Positions 1-8,602 of a stretch of 64,000 nucleotides of DNA are shown here, piece by piece. The stretch lies in assembly GCF_001952855.1 (NCBI RefSeq), contig NZ_LPNO01000001.1, positions 101,469 through 165,468 on the forward strand. The letters are read 5' to 3'. The stretch is from Pseudomonas sp. ATCC PTA-122608. Lineage in GTDB: Bacteria; Pseudomonadota; Gammaproteobacteria; Pseudomonadales; Pseudomonadaceae. The position numbers and the translations under genes are program-made. Numbering within the stretch: position 1 is the stretch's first letter; each line of letters starts with the position of its first letter. The notes under the pieces are model-generated. The model was not told the origin of the DNA. It searched no databases and was given only the letters and a program-made list of their open reading frames with translations.

Positions 1-34
1 GTACTTGTCGAATTCAGGTAAAGCTCGGTAAGGC

Positions 35-628
35 TTAAATGCTCCAGCGAGCACTCAACAGACGTTCATTCAACACATTGGGATCAAGGGGTTTCGGGCG
101 GCGGGCCATGGCGCTGTAGAACTGCTCCAGGGCCTCGCTCAAACGTTGTTCCAGCACCGGCACCAGTTGCGCCTGGGCACTGCCTTCGCCGTAAGCGATC
201 TGGCTGTCTTCGGCGAAAATCCCGTGAAGCAATTCCTGGGCTTTCAGGGCCGACAGCACTGGCTTCAGCGCGTAGTCCACCGCGAGCATGTGGGCGATGC
301 TGCCGCCGGTGGCCATCGGCAATACCACTTTGTGGGCCAGGGCGCGTTCGGGCAGCAGGTCAAGGATGGTTTTCAGCGCACCGGAAAACGAAGCCTTGTA
401 CACCGGCGTGGCAATCACCAGGCCATCGGCATTTGCCACTTGCTGCAGCAGGTCGATGATTTTCGGGCTGTCGAACCGCGCGTGCAGCAAGTCTTCGGCC
501 GGGAAGTCCCGTATCTGATAACTCACCACTTCCACGCCTTGTTGCTGCAACCAGTTTCGGGAGTGATCCAGCAAGATCCCGGACCGGGAACGTTGGCTGG
601 GGCTACCACCAAGTGTTACGACCAGCAT
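35..628 (-). CDS. ssuE: NADPH-dependent FMN reductase SsuE
   Basis: Flavodoxin-like NAD(P)H:FMN reductase of 197 residues. It would supply reduced FMN to the two-component alkanesulfonate monooxygenase SsuD, which releases sulfite from organosulfonates in the cytoplasm. The N-terminal phosphate loop reads GSPSQRSRS at about residues 8-16, followed by the family motif [12 protein letters not shown] near residue 75. I chose the ATG giving [10 protein letters not shown] because it yields the usual SsuE length; a longer upstream frame would add 26 unconserved residues. Its stop lies 35 bases from the window edge, so the expected ssuADCB partners, if present, lie outside. An AT-rich palindrome about 80 bases upstream may be a sulfur-control site. 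SsuE and MsuE cannot be fully separated by sequence alone. Confidence 0.9.
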   Translation of the reverse strand: MLVVTLGGSPSQRSRSGILLDHSRNWLQQQGVEVVSYQIRDFPAEDLLHARFDSPKIIDLLQQVANADGLVIATPVYKASFSGALKTILDLLPERALAHKVVLPMATGGSIAHMLAVDYALKPVLSALKAQELLHGIFAEDSQIAYGEGSAQAQLVPVLEQRLSEALEQFYSAMARRPKPLDPNVLNERLLSARWSI

Positions 629-705
629 GTAGGCAATTCCTTTGGAAAGTGTCGGCGGTTCGCTTTGTGGCGATGGCGCCAAGATGGGACAGACCATATC
701 AGCCA

Positions 706-723
706 ATTTATATATCTATAAAT
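706..723. promoter_or_regulatory. AT-rich palindrome upstream of ssuE
   Basis: Perfect inverted repeat ATTTATA-tatc-TATAAAT, 78-95 bases upstream of the ssuE start, in a strongly AT-rich stretch (about 700-760) inside a GC-rich genome. A similar palindrome with the same 4-base spacer precedes lsfA. The position suits an activator site; CysB or another sulfur-starvation regulator is an inference. Confidence 0.45.
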
Positions 724-782
724 CTTATTTTTTCATTTGTTTATTCTTTAAATGCATATGCAGCTGACTGAATTCCAGGCGT

Positions 783-807
783 AAAAAAAGGCCGTCGAAA
801 CGGCCTT
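783..807 (-). terminator. Rho-independent terminator downstream of lsfA
   Basis: On the minus strand an 8-bp perfect stem AAGGCCGT/ACGGCCTT with a TTCG tetraloop is followed by a run of T. It lies after lsfA and before ssuE, so these two genes are probably separate transcripts. Confidence 0.85.
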
Positions 808-844
808 AAAACCCCTGCTGTGTGAGACTTGAAATGCGATCAAG

Positions 845-933
845 TGTGGGAGCGGGCTTGCTCGCGAAAGCGGTGTGTCATTCAAAGAGGCGTCAACTGA
901 CAGTGCGCGTTCGCGAGCAAGCCCGCTCCCACA
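845..933. repeat. REPIN (inverted pair of REP sequences)
   Basis: Two inverted REP sequences of about 24 bases, tgtgggagcgggcttgctcg... and its complement, are separated by about 40 unrelated bases. The same core recurs at about 18.1, 31.5 and 56.5 kb, and diverged at 26.5 kb. This is the typical fluorescens-group REPIN architecture, mobilised in trans by RAYT transposases; none is present in this window. Confidence 0.9.
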
Positions 934-945
934 TTTGGTTCTGTG

Positions 946-1584
946 TCAGCGATTCGGTTGAGGGGTGAGCCGCAGGTACGGCTTCACCGCCCGGTAACCC
1001 TTCGGAAAGCGCGTCTTGATCTCTTCTTCGTCCTTGAGCGACGGCACGATCACCACCTCGTCACCGTCCTGCCAGTTGGCCGGGGTGGCGACTTTGTGGC
1101 TGTCGGTCAGTTGCAGCGAGTCGATCACCCGCAGGATTTCGTGGAAGTTGCGCCCGGTACTGGCTGGGTAGGTGATGGTCAGGCGAATCTTTTTGTTCGG
1201 ATCGATCACGAACAGCGAACGCACGGTGAGGGTGTCACTGGCATTCGGGTGGATCAGGTCATACAGGTCGGAGACCTTGCGGTCAGCGTCGGCCAGGATC
1301 GGGAAGTTGACGATGGTGTTCTGGGTTTCGTTGATGTCTTCGATCCACTTGTGGTGGGAATCCACCGGGTCCACCGACAGGGCAATGGCCTTGACGCCGC
1401 GCTTGGCGAATTCATCCTTGAGCTTGGCGGTGAAGCCCAGCTCGGTGGTGCACACCGGGGTGAAATCCGCCGGGTGGGAAAACAGCACGCCCCAGCTATC
1501 GCCCAGCCACTCGTGGAAGCGAATCTTGCCGGCGCTGGAATCCTGTTCAAAGTCGGGGGCGATGTCGCCCAGTCTGAGGCTCAT
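946..1584 (-). CDS. lsfA: 1-Cys peroxiredoxin LsfA
   Basis: Prx6-type thiol peroxidase of 212 residues, reducing hydrogen peroxide and organic hydroperoxides. The active-site motif HPADFTPVCTTE places the peroxidatic cysteine at residue 45; no other cysteine is present, which fits the 1-Cys class. The AhpC/TSA fold is followed by the Prx6 C-terminal domain. The name LsfA comes from the Pseudomonas homologue induced by sulfate starvation and found near ssu/ats genes; nearby ssuE supports that assignment. A strong terminator ends the transcript before ssuE. Confidence 0.92.
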   Translation of the reverse strand: MSLRLGDIAPDFEQDSSAGKIRFHEWLGDSWGVLFSHPADFTPVCTTELGFTAKLKDEFAKRGVKAIALSVDPVDSHHKWIEDINETQNTIVNFPILADADRKVSDLYDLIHPNASDTLTVRSLFVIDPNKKIRLTITYPASTGRNFHEILRVIDSLQLTDSHKVATPANWQDGDEVVIVPSLKDEEEIKTRFPKGYRAVKPYLRLTPQPNR

Positions 1585-1648
1585 GGTGTGGCTCCTGATG
1601 AGTGCTTATGGAGCCCACTGTGCCTGCGTTGTGGATTATTTAAAAAGA

Positions 1649-1664
1649 ATAAATATCGATTTAT
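1649..1664. promoter_or_regulatory. AT-rich palindrome upstream of lsfA
   Basis: Perfect inverted repeat ATAAAT-atcg-ATTTAT, 65-80 bases upstream of the lsfA start, within an AT-rich tract running to about 1695. Spacing and composition match the palindrome before ssuE. A shared sulfur-response regulator is inferred. Confidence 0.45.
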
Positions 1665-1824
1665 CTAGACGATAAAAGAATATTAAAAATCTGTTCATTG
1701 GACTTGGCGACAGGCGAGGATCAACATCCATTTCAAGGTTCGAGAAGGCCTTGAGACGCTGTACAAAGAGGGGATTCAGGAAGGGCTTGCGGGGGTTGAG
1801 CCCGACTTGAAAAGTAAAGCACCC

Positions 1825-1845
1825 TGCCCGGCATTGCGCCGGGCA
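1825..1845 (-). terminator. Probable terminator downstream of the OprD-family gene
   Basis: Perfect 8-bp stem TGCCCGGC/GCCGGGCA with a 5-base loop just after the porin stop codon on the minus strand. Only a short, interrupted T tract follows, so termination strength is uncertain. Confidence 0.55.
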
Positions 1846-1858
1846 AGGTTTTACGCTC

Positions 1859-3202
1859 TTACTTGAACGCGTAGCTATAGCTGACGATCAGGCGGTTTTC
1901 GTCCTGGTCGCGAGTGCTGGCCAGGTCGGTACGCCACATGGCGTTCTTCCAGGCGACGCCCAGGTTTTTCAGCGGACCTTCTGGAATAACGTAGGCCAGC
2001 GTCAAGTCACGCTCCCACTCGGTCTTTTCACCGACGGCAGTGTCGATGTTGCTGCCACGCAGGTAGATCACACCGGCTGTCAGGCCAGGTACGCCAACCT
2101 TGGCGAAGTCATACGCGTAGCGGGCTTGCCAGGTACGCTCGCCAGCACGGGCGAACTTCTGGATTTGCATGTCGGTAGTGGTGCTGTTCGACGAGCCGTC
2201 ACCTTGGTTCAACCAAGGGAAGTCGCTGTCGCCCTTGGTGTACTGGTAACCAGCACCAAAGGTGTGACCAGCAACCGAGTACAACGCCAGGTAGCTGTAC
2301 AGGTCGTTGTCGACTTTACCTTTGGTAGTCGTGTTGCCGTAGAAACCGGTGGTGTAGTAACCGGCAGTGTCACCGTTGGCACCGTTGTCGCGGCTGCGGT
2401 AGTAACGCAGGTCACTTTTCAGAGTGCCTGGACCGATCGCCCAGTTGTGGACCAAGCCCAGGAAGTTCTGAGCATAAAAGTCCTTCAGCTCGCCGTAGTA
2501 GTACGAAGCGGTCAGGTCTTTGGTGATTTTGTAGTCAGCACCGGCGTAGTAGAACTTGTTGACGAAGTTACCTGCGTCATAGTTCGAGCTGCCGTTGGCG
2601 CCTGCCAGCGACAAACCTTCGTTGTTGCTGGAGTTACGACCTTTGGAGTGCTCGATCTGACCGGCAGTCAGGGTCAGGTCCTTGATCTCGTTCGAAGAGA
2701 TCTCGCCGCCCTGGAAGGTTTGTGGCAGCAGACGACCGTCGTTGGTCTTGATGACCGGGTTGTTCGGCTGCAGGGTACCGATCTTCAGCACGGTCTGGGA
2801 GATCTTGACCTTACCGGTCACGCCCAGGCTGGCGAAATCGTTGACCGCCTTGTTGCCATCACTTGGGAACACGGTGCCGCCGGAAGCAGTACCGGTGTAG
2901 TTACCGTGATTTTCACGGCTTGAGTCCAGACGTACGCCGTACAGGCCGATGGCATCAAGACCGAAGCCTACAGTGCCCTGGGTAAAGCCGGAGATGAAGC
3001 GCAGGTCGAAGCCTTGGCCCCATTCAGCGTTTTTGCTGCGGGTGTTGGACGTTCTCGAAGGAACGCCATCACGGTTGTCGGTATTGATATAAAAGTTGCG
3101 CAGGCCAAGAGTGACCTTGCTGTCGTCGATAAAACCTGCGGCGCCTGCTTGTTGAGCGATTGCCCCCAAAGCTACGGCCAACGCCAATGTTGACTTCTTC
3201 AT
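1859..3202 (-). CDS. OprD-family outer membrane porin
   Basis: Substrate-specific outer-membrane porin of the OprD/OccD-OccK family, 447 residues, the usual length. A classical signal peptide (MKKSTLALAVALGAIAQQAGA) precedes a mature chain beginning with the family features FIDDSKVTLGLRNFY and AEWGQGFDLRFISGFTQG. The C-terminus ends in aromatic-rich strands (SYSYAFK) typical of beta-barrel insertion. Members import amino acids, aromatic acids or other small carboxylates; the substrate cannot be read from sequence. The gene stands alone with a long upstream region and its own probable terminator. Confidence 0.9.
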   Translation of the reverse strand: MKKSTLALAVALGAIAQQAGAAGFIDDSKVTLGLRNFYINTDNRDGVPSRTSNTRSKNAEWGQGFDLRFISGFTQGTVGFGLDAIGLYGVRLDSSRENHGNYTGTASGGTVFPSDGNKAVNDFASLGVTGKVKISQTVLKIGTLQPNNPVIKTNDGRLLPQTFQGGEISSNEIKDLTLTAGQIEHSKGRNSSNNEGLSLAGANGSSNYDAGNFVNKFYYAGADYKITKDLTASYYYGELKDFYAQNFLGLVHNWAIGPGTLKSDLRYYRSRDNGANGDTAGYYTTGFYGNTTTKGKVDNDLYSYLALYSVAGHTFGAGYQYTKGDSDFPWLNQGDGSSNSTTTDMQIQKFARAGERTWQARYAYDFAKVGVPGLTAGVIYLRGSNIDTAVGEKTEWERDLTLAYVIPEGPLKNLGVAWKNAMWRTDLASTRDQDENRLIVSYSYAFK

Positions 3203-3797
3203 GTACCGCTCCTCTCATTTCTAATTTTTGTATTTCTTAGGTCTCGGGTCTGACGCCCTTGATCCACAGATGCGCGATTAGCGCCGGATAGTGACTGACA
3301 AGTCAATCGTAACCTTGTGTGTCTACTACTTTCGTCTAACCGCAGTTGATTTGGTCCCTGCAGGGTAATGAGTTTTTCATACACCCAAAAAGAATTGTTT
3401 CATTCTTTTTAATACGATTCAGGAATAAGGCTTTCCATGGGGCAGTCAAGCCGTTGAGGCAGTACCGCTCCATAAGGTTGTTCCTGAAGAGTATGTCTCT
3501 ACGTTTTTTTAGATCGTTTTGTGTTGACCAAATGGGGTCATACGTCACTCACGATCAAAAACGCGACGCCATCATGGCCAAACGCACATCATTCCGTCAA
3601 TTTGTTACAGTTTTTGTATCGATGAAACTTTTCTGCCGTCCCGCTAATGCACCTCACCGTACCTGGCGATAATGTCACTTTGATGTCAGTTGTGTGGATA
3701 ATTCTGCAAACCCGGCGAGTGGCATCATTGCACCCGGTACGGATGCAAGACTCGCCAAAGTGACAGGCGAGAGGATTGCCCCCTCGCCGCTTCAGGC
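3203..3797. other. Intergenic region without a convincing gene
   Basis: About 600 bases between the porin start and the argA stop. Bases 3300-3660 are clearly richer in A+T than the flanks and should hold the porin promoter and leader. Short overlapping frames occur on both strands, but none has a ribosome site or recognisable protein. A 6-bp hairpin (ctcgcc/ggcgag, 3751-3771) lies just beyond the argA stop and may end that transcript. Confidence 0.6.
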
Positions 3798-5096
3798 TTA
3801 CAACGCCTTTTCGAAAATCTTCGAATTACGCTGATAGTTGTACAACGACGCCCGCGCCGACGGCAGGCGGTCGACCGTACTCGGCACAAACCCACGCTCG
3901 CGGAACCAGTGGGCAGTACGGGTGGTCAGCACGAACAACGTTTTCAAACCCTGGGCCCGGGCACGGGTCTCGATACGCTCCAGCAGTTCATCACCGCGAC
4001 CGCCATGGCGGTACTCCGGGTTCACGGCCAGGCACGCCAGCTCGCCTGCGTCCGAGTCGGCGATCTGATACAGCGCCGCACAGGCGATGATCATGCCTTC
4101 ACGTTCCACCACGCTGAACTGCTCGATTTCCCGCTCCAGCACTTCCCGGGAACGGCGCACCAGAATCCCCTGCTCTTCGAGCGGGCTGATCAGGTCCAGC
4201 AGACCGCCAACATCTTCAATCGCCGCTTCGCGCACCAGCTCGAACTGTTCCTGGGCCACCAGCGTACCGCCGCCGTCCCGGGTGAACAGCTCGGTCAGCA
4301 AGGCGCCATCTTCGGCATAACTGACAATATGGCTGCGGCCTACGCCGCCACGGCACGCCTCGGCTGCCGCGTCCAACAGTTCGGCCTGGTAGTTGTTGCC
4401 CAGGCGTTGCAAGTGCGCGGGCACCTGTTGCGGCCGCAGCTCACGCACCAGCCGGCCGTGTTCGTCAATCAGGCCAAGGTCGGCGCCGAACAGCAGCAGC
4501 TTGTCTGCGCCAAGGTCGATGGCGGCGCGGGTGGCGACGTCTTCGCAGGCGAGGTTGAAGATTTCACCGGTGGGCGAGTAACCCAACGGCGACAGCAGCA
4601 CGATGGAACGCTCGTCCAGCAGGCGGTTGATACCCTTGCGGTCGACGCGGCGCACTTCGCCGGTGTGGTGATAGTCGACGCCTTCAAGCACACCGATCGG
4701 GCGCGCGGTCACCAGGTTGCCGCTGGCCACCCGCAGGCGCGAGCCTTGCATCGGCGAGGAGGCCATGTCCATGGACAGCCGCGCTTCGATGGCGATACGC
4801 AGATGGCCGACGGCGTCGATCACACACTCAAGCGTCGCGGCATCGGTGATGCGCAAGCCTTCGTGGTAAGCCGGGGTCAGGCCGCGGGCGGCGAGGCGGG
4901 TTTCGATTTGCGGACGCGAACCGTGGACCAACACCAGACGCACGCCCAGGCTGTGGAGCAGCACCAGGTCGTGGACGATATTGCCGAAGTTCGGATGTTC
5001 CACACCATCGCCCGGCAGCATGACCACAAAGGTGCAGTCGCGGTGGGCATTGATGTAAGGCGAAGCGTGACGAAGCCAATTGACGTATTCGGGCAT
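3798..5096 (-). CDS. argA: N-acetylglutamate synthase (amino-acid N-acetyltransferase)
   Basis: First enzyme of arginine synthesis, acetylating L-glutamate with acetyl-CoA. The 432 residues match the classical Pseudomonas ArgA. An N-terminal amino-acid-kinase-like domain (residues about 1-280, the arginine-binding regulatory part in this family) is followed by a GNAT domain with the acetyl-CoA loop region LAVNPEYRHGGRGDELLERIE near residue 370. I chose the start MPEYVNWLRHASPYINAHR; the frame stays open further upstream but the extra 15 residues look non-coding. It follows argE in the same direction with a 134-base gap, so the two may be co-transcribed. Confidence 0.95.
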   Translation of the reverse strand: MPEYVNWLRHASPYINAHRDCTFVVMLPGDGVEHPNFGNIVHDLVLLHSLGVRLVLVHGSRPQIETRLAARGLTPAYHEGLRITDAATLECVIDAVGHLRIAIEARLSMDMASSPMQGSRLRVASGNLVTARPIGVLEGVDYHHTGEVRRVDRKGINRLLDERSIVLLSPLGYSPTGEIFNLACEDVATRAAIDLGADKLLLFGADLGLIDEHGRLVRELRPQQVPAHLQRLGNNYQAELLDAAAEACRGGVGRSHIVSYAEDGALLTELFTRDGGGTLVAQEQFELVREAAIEDVGGLLDLISPLEEQGILVRRSREVLEREIEQFSVVEREGMIIACAALYQIADSDAGELACLAVNPEYRHGGRGDELLERIETRARAQGLKTLFVLTTRTAHWFRERGFVPSTVDRLPSARASLYNYQRNSKIFEKAL

Positions 5097-5230
5097 AAAC
5101 CTGGGCCTGTAATAAAAAGCAGCCAAAAAGGGATGAATCATGAAAACGCACAGCGGGCTGTTGGTTATCGTCGGAACAGGCTTGGCGACACGCTCGCTCT
5201 CCTTCTATGTACGGATGGGCAGGGGTTAAT

Positions 5231-6379
5231 TTATGCAGGTGTCAGGCAGTAATGTTGAATCAGTTCCCGCAATAGACGCACTGTAGGCGTCAAGCGTGAC
5301 ATTTCAAGGTACTCGCCGGGCTGGTGGGCGCAGGCGATATCACCAGGGCCGAGCACCAGGGTCTCGCAACCAAGGCGCTGAAGATAAGGCGCTTCGGTGC
5401 CGAACGCTACTGCTTCGGCGCGATGACCGGTAAGTCGTTCAGCCACCCGCACCAACTCGGCATCCTCGGCCTGCTCGAACGGCGGTACTTCGGGGAACAA
5501 CGGCGCGTAGTCGATCTTCACCTTATGCCGCTCGGCCAGGGGTTCAAGCTTCTGCCGGATGGCCGCGCGCAGCACTTGGGGATCCATGCCGGGCAAGGGC
5601 CGCAGGTCGAATTCCAGGGAGCATTGGCCGCAAATGCGGTTGGGGTTATCGCCGCCGTGAATGCAGCCGAAGTTCATGGTCGGTTGCGGCACACTGAACT
5701 GCGGGTTGCGGTATTCGCGCTGCCAGGCAAGGCGCAGGCCACGCAGCTCGCCGATGGCGTCGTGCATCGCTTCGAGCGCGCTGTGGCCCAGGCTTGGATC
5801 CGACGAATGGCCGCTGCGCCCAAGAATATCGATGCGCTCCATCATCACGCCTTTGTGCAGGCGGATGGGTTTGAGGCCCGTCGGCTCGCCGATCACCGCC
5901 GCGCGACCTAAAGGACGGCCCGCCTCGGCCAGCGCACGGGCGCCGGCCATGGAGCTTTCTTCATCGCAGGTGGCAAGGATCAGCAGCGGTTGCTTGAAGG
6001 GTTGGTCCAGCAACGGCTGGACGGCTTCGATCACCAAGGCGAAAAAACCTTTCATGTCACAGCTGCCCAGTCCTACCCAGCGGCCGTCGACTTCCGTCAG
6101 CTTCAGCGGATCGGTCTGCCATAGCGCGCCGTCGTACGGCACGGTGTCGCTGTGCCCCGCCAACACCAGGCCGCCGGGGCCCGTGCCGAAACTGGCCAGC
6201 AGATTGAATTTGCCGGGGCTGACCTGCTGGATATCGCAGGCAAAGCCCAAGTCCCCCAGCCAGGTGGCGAGCAAATCGATCACCGGGCGGTTGGATTGGT
6301 CGAGAGAAGCCTGGGTACAACTGACCGAAGGCGCGGCAATCAGCGCGGCGAATTGTTCTTTCATGGACGGTAAAGGCAT
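5231..6379 (-). CDS. argE: Acetylornithine deacetylase
   Basis: M20-family metallohydrolase of 382 residues, removing the acetyl group from N2-acetylornithine to give ornithine. Metal-site motifs are visible: LVLAGHSDTVP (His), DMKGFFA (bridging Asp), DEESSMAG (catalytic Glu) and the C-terminal CAHQPGEYLEM (His). The dimerisation domain lies in the middle (HKGVMMERIDILGRSGHSS). The start MPLPSMKEQFAAL has an upstream GAGAG; a longer frame runs into the divergent promoter region and was not used. The gene is divergent from the CYTH/CHAD gene. Confidence 0.93.
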   Translation of the reverse strand: MPLPSMKEQFAALIAAPSVSCTQASLDQSNRPVIDLLATWLGDLGFACDIQQVSPGKFNLLASFGTGPGGLVLAGHSDTVPYDGALWQTDPLKLTEVDGRWVGLGSCDMKGFFALVIEAVQPLLDQPFKQPLLILATCDEESSMAGARALAEAGRPLGRAAVIGEPTGLKPIRLHKGVMMERIDILGRSGHSSDPSLGHSALEAMHDAIGELRGLRLAWQREYRNPQFSVPQPTMNFGCIHGGDNPNRICGQCSLEFDLRPLPGMDPQVLRAAIRQKLEPLAERHKVKIDYAPLFPEVPPFEQAEDAELVRVAERLTGHRAEAVAFGTEAPYLQRLGCETLVLGPGDIACAHQPGEYLEMSRLTPTVRLLRELIQHYCLTPA

Positions 6380-6537
6380 GCGCGGTCTCTCAACTTCCCG
6401 GATGAACCCCATCATAGAGCCATCTGCACGACACAATAAACCGTTGCGGCGCGTTGCCGGGCTCAGTCCTGTACACTGCACGGCCTTGGCAGCCACTCAT
6501 TTCCCCGGCTGCGCTCCCGATCCTGGATTTTCCGGCC

Positions 6538-7905
6538 ATGCAGAAAGAAACCGAAATCAAGCTCCGCGTCAGCCGCGAAACCCTCGCCGCGCTGCGTGAG
6601 CACCCGTTACTGAAAAAACGCAACAAAAGTGGCTGGGAACGCCGTGAGTTGATGAACCAGTACTTCGACACCCCGGAACGCGACCTGGCCCAGGCCAAAG
6701 TGGCCCTGCGCCTGCGCAAAGACGGCGACGAAGTGATCCAGACCCTCAAGACCCGTGGCCAGAGCGTTGCCGGCTTGTCGGAACGCAATGAGTACAACTG
6801 GGACCTGGCCAAAGCCAAGCTCGACGTGAAGAAGCTCGACGGCGAATGCTGGCCAGAGCAACTGGCCGAGCTGGACAAAAAGACCCTCAAGCCGATCTTC
6901 ACCACCGATTTCGTCCGCGAACGCGCCGAAATTGCCTGGGGCCGCGGCAAGGCCAAGGTGGTGATCGAAGCCGCCCTGGACCTCGGCCACGTGGTCGCCG
7001 GCAAGCAGAAGGAAGAAATCTGCGAACTGGAACTGGAACTGCGCGAAGGCGACCCGGCCGCCCTGCTGGAGCTGGCCGCTGAACTGGCCGCAACCCTGGC
7101 CCTGATGCCGTGCGATATCAGCAAGGCTGAGCGTGGCTATCGCCTGTTCGACGCCAACAGCTATTCCCTGAGCTTGCCAGCGCCGGTGCTGCACGCTGAA
7201 ATGCCGCTGGACGACGCGTTTGCCGCCGTCATGTGGCACCTGTTGGGCAGCAGCCAGCGCCTGGCCGAGCAATACCGTTTCAATGGCCACTGGCGTCTGC
7301 TGCAAGACTGGGTAGAAAACCTCGGCGAACTGCGTGCCCTGCTCGGCAGCCTCGGCCAGGCCGCGCCACGCCAATCCACCAGCGAACTGCGCGCCGCACT
7401 GGACGCCTTGCTGGAAGACTGGCGCCCGCTGGTCCAGGCGGGTGACGACGATGAAGACATCCGCAAGGCCGCGCCAGAACAGTTCGCTGAAGAACTGGAA
7501 GACGTGCGCTGGGGCCTCTTCTCGCTGACCACTTCCCGCTGGCTGCTGGCCCGTACCTGGGCAGCAGAGCGCAACGTACGTGGCAATCGCCAGGGCGCTG
7601 CACAGCTCGCCAATTGGCTGCCGCGCCTGCTGGCCGACGACGCCGTCGCCCTGCAACTGCCGCGCTACCAGCAACAGCCGGAAGACCTGGCCGAGCAACT
7701 GCCGCGTATCGAACGCATCCTGGCCTGGCTGCACCATGCACGCCAAGTGCTGGATATCGCCGAGCTGGACCGTTTGTATGGCGAGCTGAACAAGCTGGCG
7801 CACCTGGCCAACCAGCCGATTACCGATGAGTCGCTGGATGCGCGGATGCATCAAGCAATCGCGGTGTATCAGAATCGCGCCTGGAAGACCCTGCTGCGCC
7901 TGTAA
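6538..7905 (+). CDS. CYTH and CHAD domain inorganic triphosphatase
   Basis: 455-residue YgiF-like protein. The N-terminal CYTH domain (about 1-200) opens with the signature ExExK (KETEIKL) and shows alternating acidic and basic residues of the tunnel-fold triphosphatases, such as LRLRKDGDEVIQTLKTRG. The C-terminal CHAD domain (about 220-450) is helical and carries conserved basic residues; CHAD domains bind polyphosphate. The likely reaction is hydrolysis of inorganic triphosphate in the cytoplasm. The start at MQKETEIKL is set by domain conservation. A polyphosphate link is plausible, with ppx and ppk 48 kb away, but is inferred from the domain family only. Confidence 0.88.
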   Translation: MQKETEIKLRVSRETLAALREHPLLKKRNKSGWERRELMNQYFDTPERDLAQAKVALRLRKDGDEVIQTLKTRGQSVAGLSERNEYNWDLAKAKLDVKKLDGECWPEQLAELDKKTLKPIFTTDFVRERAEIAWGRGKAKVVIEAALDLGHVVAGKQKEEICELELELREGDPAALLELAAELAATLALMPCDISKAERGYRLFDANSYSLSLPAPVLHAEMPLDDAFAAVMWHLLGSSQRLAEQYRFNGHWRLLQDWVENLGELRALLGSLGQAAPRQSTSELRAALDALLEDWRPLVQAGDDDEDIRKAAPEQFAEELEDVRWGLFSLTTSRWLLARTWAAERNVRGNRQGAAQLANWLPRLLADDAVALQLPRYQQQPEDLAEQLPRIERILAWLHHARQVLDIAELDRLYGELNKLAHLANQPITDESLDARMHQAIAVYQNRAWKTLLRL

Positions 7906-7910
7906 ACCCC

Positions 7911-7983
7911 TTGTGGCGAGGGAGCTTGCTCCCGCTGGGCTGCGTAGCAGCCCCTAATCCTGGGATCACGCTCCCTCGCCACT
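7911..7983. repeat. REP-like repeat, second family
   Basis: Inverted repeat built on tgtggcgagggagcttgctc and its complement, with an internal hairpin gggctgcgtagcagcccc. Copies of the same family occur at about 33.8 and 39.4 kb. It lies between the convergent CYTH/CHAD and Lrp genes. Confidence 0.8.
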
Positions 7984-8004
7984 AAAATCAGGCCATGACA
8001 ACTA

Positions 8005-8475
8005 TCAGCGCAACACCGGCAAACTCGTGGTGGACTTGATCTCCGACAAGGCCACTATCGAGTTGACCTCCTGAATCCCCGGCACCATCGAGAGTTTTTC
8101 GAAGAAAAACCGCTCATACGCTTCAATGTCCGACGTGACGATACGCAGTAAAAAGTCCACCGCCCCCATCAGCACATAACATTCCAACACTTCCGGAAAA
8201 CCGCGAATCGCCTCGGTGAATTCAGTGAAGTTGGAACGGCCGTGGGCGTTGAGTTTCACCTCGGCAAAGATCTGCGTGTTGAGGCCGATTTTTTTGCGGT
8301 CCAGCAGGGTGACCTGGCCGCGAATCACACCCTCCTCTTTCAGCCGCTGAATCCTGCGCCAGCACGGCGACTGCGACAGGCCGACCTGCTCGGCAATCTG
8401 CGCGCTGGAGAGCGAAGCGTCTTCCTGCAACAGCGCCAGGATGCGCCGGTCGTACACGTCCAACTCACTGTGCAT
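8005..8475 (-). CDS. Lrp/AsnC-family transcriptional regulator
   Basis: 156-residue regulator. The N-terminal helix-turn-helix (DRRILALLQEDASLSSAQIAEQVGLSQSPCWRRIQRLKEEGVI, residues about 7-50) is followed by the RAM/AsnC ligand-binding domain (about 68-145). Lrp proteins assemble into octamers and respond to amino acids. I chose the start MHSELDVYDRR because a GGG lies 7 bases upstream; an ATG four codons earlier is possible. It is divergent from a small ACT-like gene, which may be its target. The specific effector is unknown. Confidence 0.9.
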   Translation of the reverse strand: MHSELDVYDRRILALLQEDASLSSAQIAEQVGLSQSPCWRRIQRLKEEGVIRGQVTLLDRKKIGLNTQIFAEVKLNAHGRSNFTEFTEAIRGFPEVLECYVLMGAVDFLLRIVTSDIEAYERFFFEKLSMVPGIQEVNSIVALSEIKSTTSLPVLR

Positions 8476-8575
8476 AGAAATACCCATTAATCGTACTTTA
8501 CGGAATTGAATGATTCTCTTATAAGCCAATACGGGCTTTTTTAGATAAGAAATCTCCTGCGCCGCATGTAAAAAT

Positions 8576-8597
8576 TTCTCCAGTCGAATCCGGAGAA
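8576..8597 (+). promoter_or_regulatory. Hairpin covering the ribosome binding site of the 112-residue gene
   Basis: The Shine-Dalgarno sequence ggagaa, just before the ATG at 8603, is the right arm of a 6-bp inverted repeat with ttctcc upstream and a 10-base loop. It could mask the ribosome site in the mRNA. The stem is short and may be chance. Confidence 0.3.
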
Positions 8598-8602
8598 TCA
8601 TC

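Noticed and set aside
943..1668. Long open frame opposite lsfA (241 residues)
   Set aside because: Antisense shadow of a clear peroxiredoxin gene, produced by GC-rich third positions; composition is not protein-like.
3346..3672. Open frame of 108 residues upstream of the porin gene
   Set aside because: Lies in an AT-rich control region, has no ribosome site or recognisable domain, and overlaps another random frame on the other strand.
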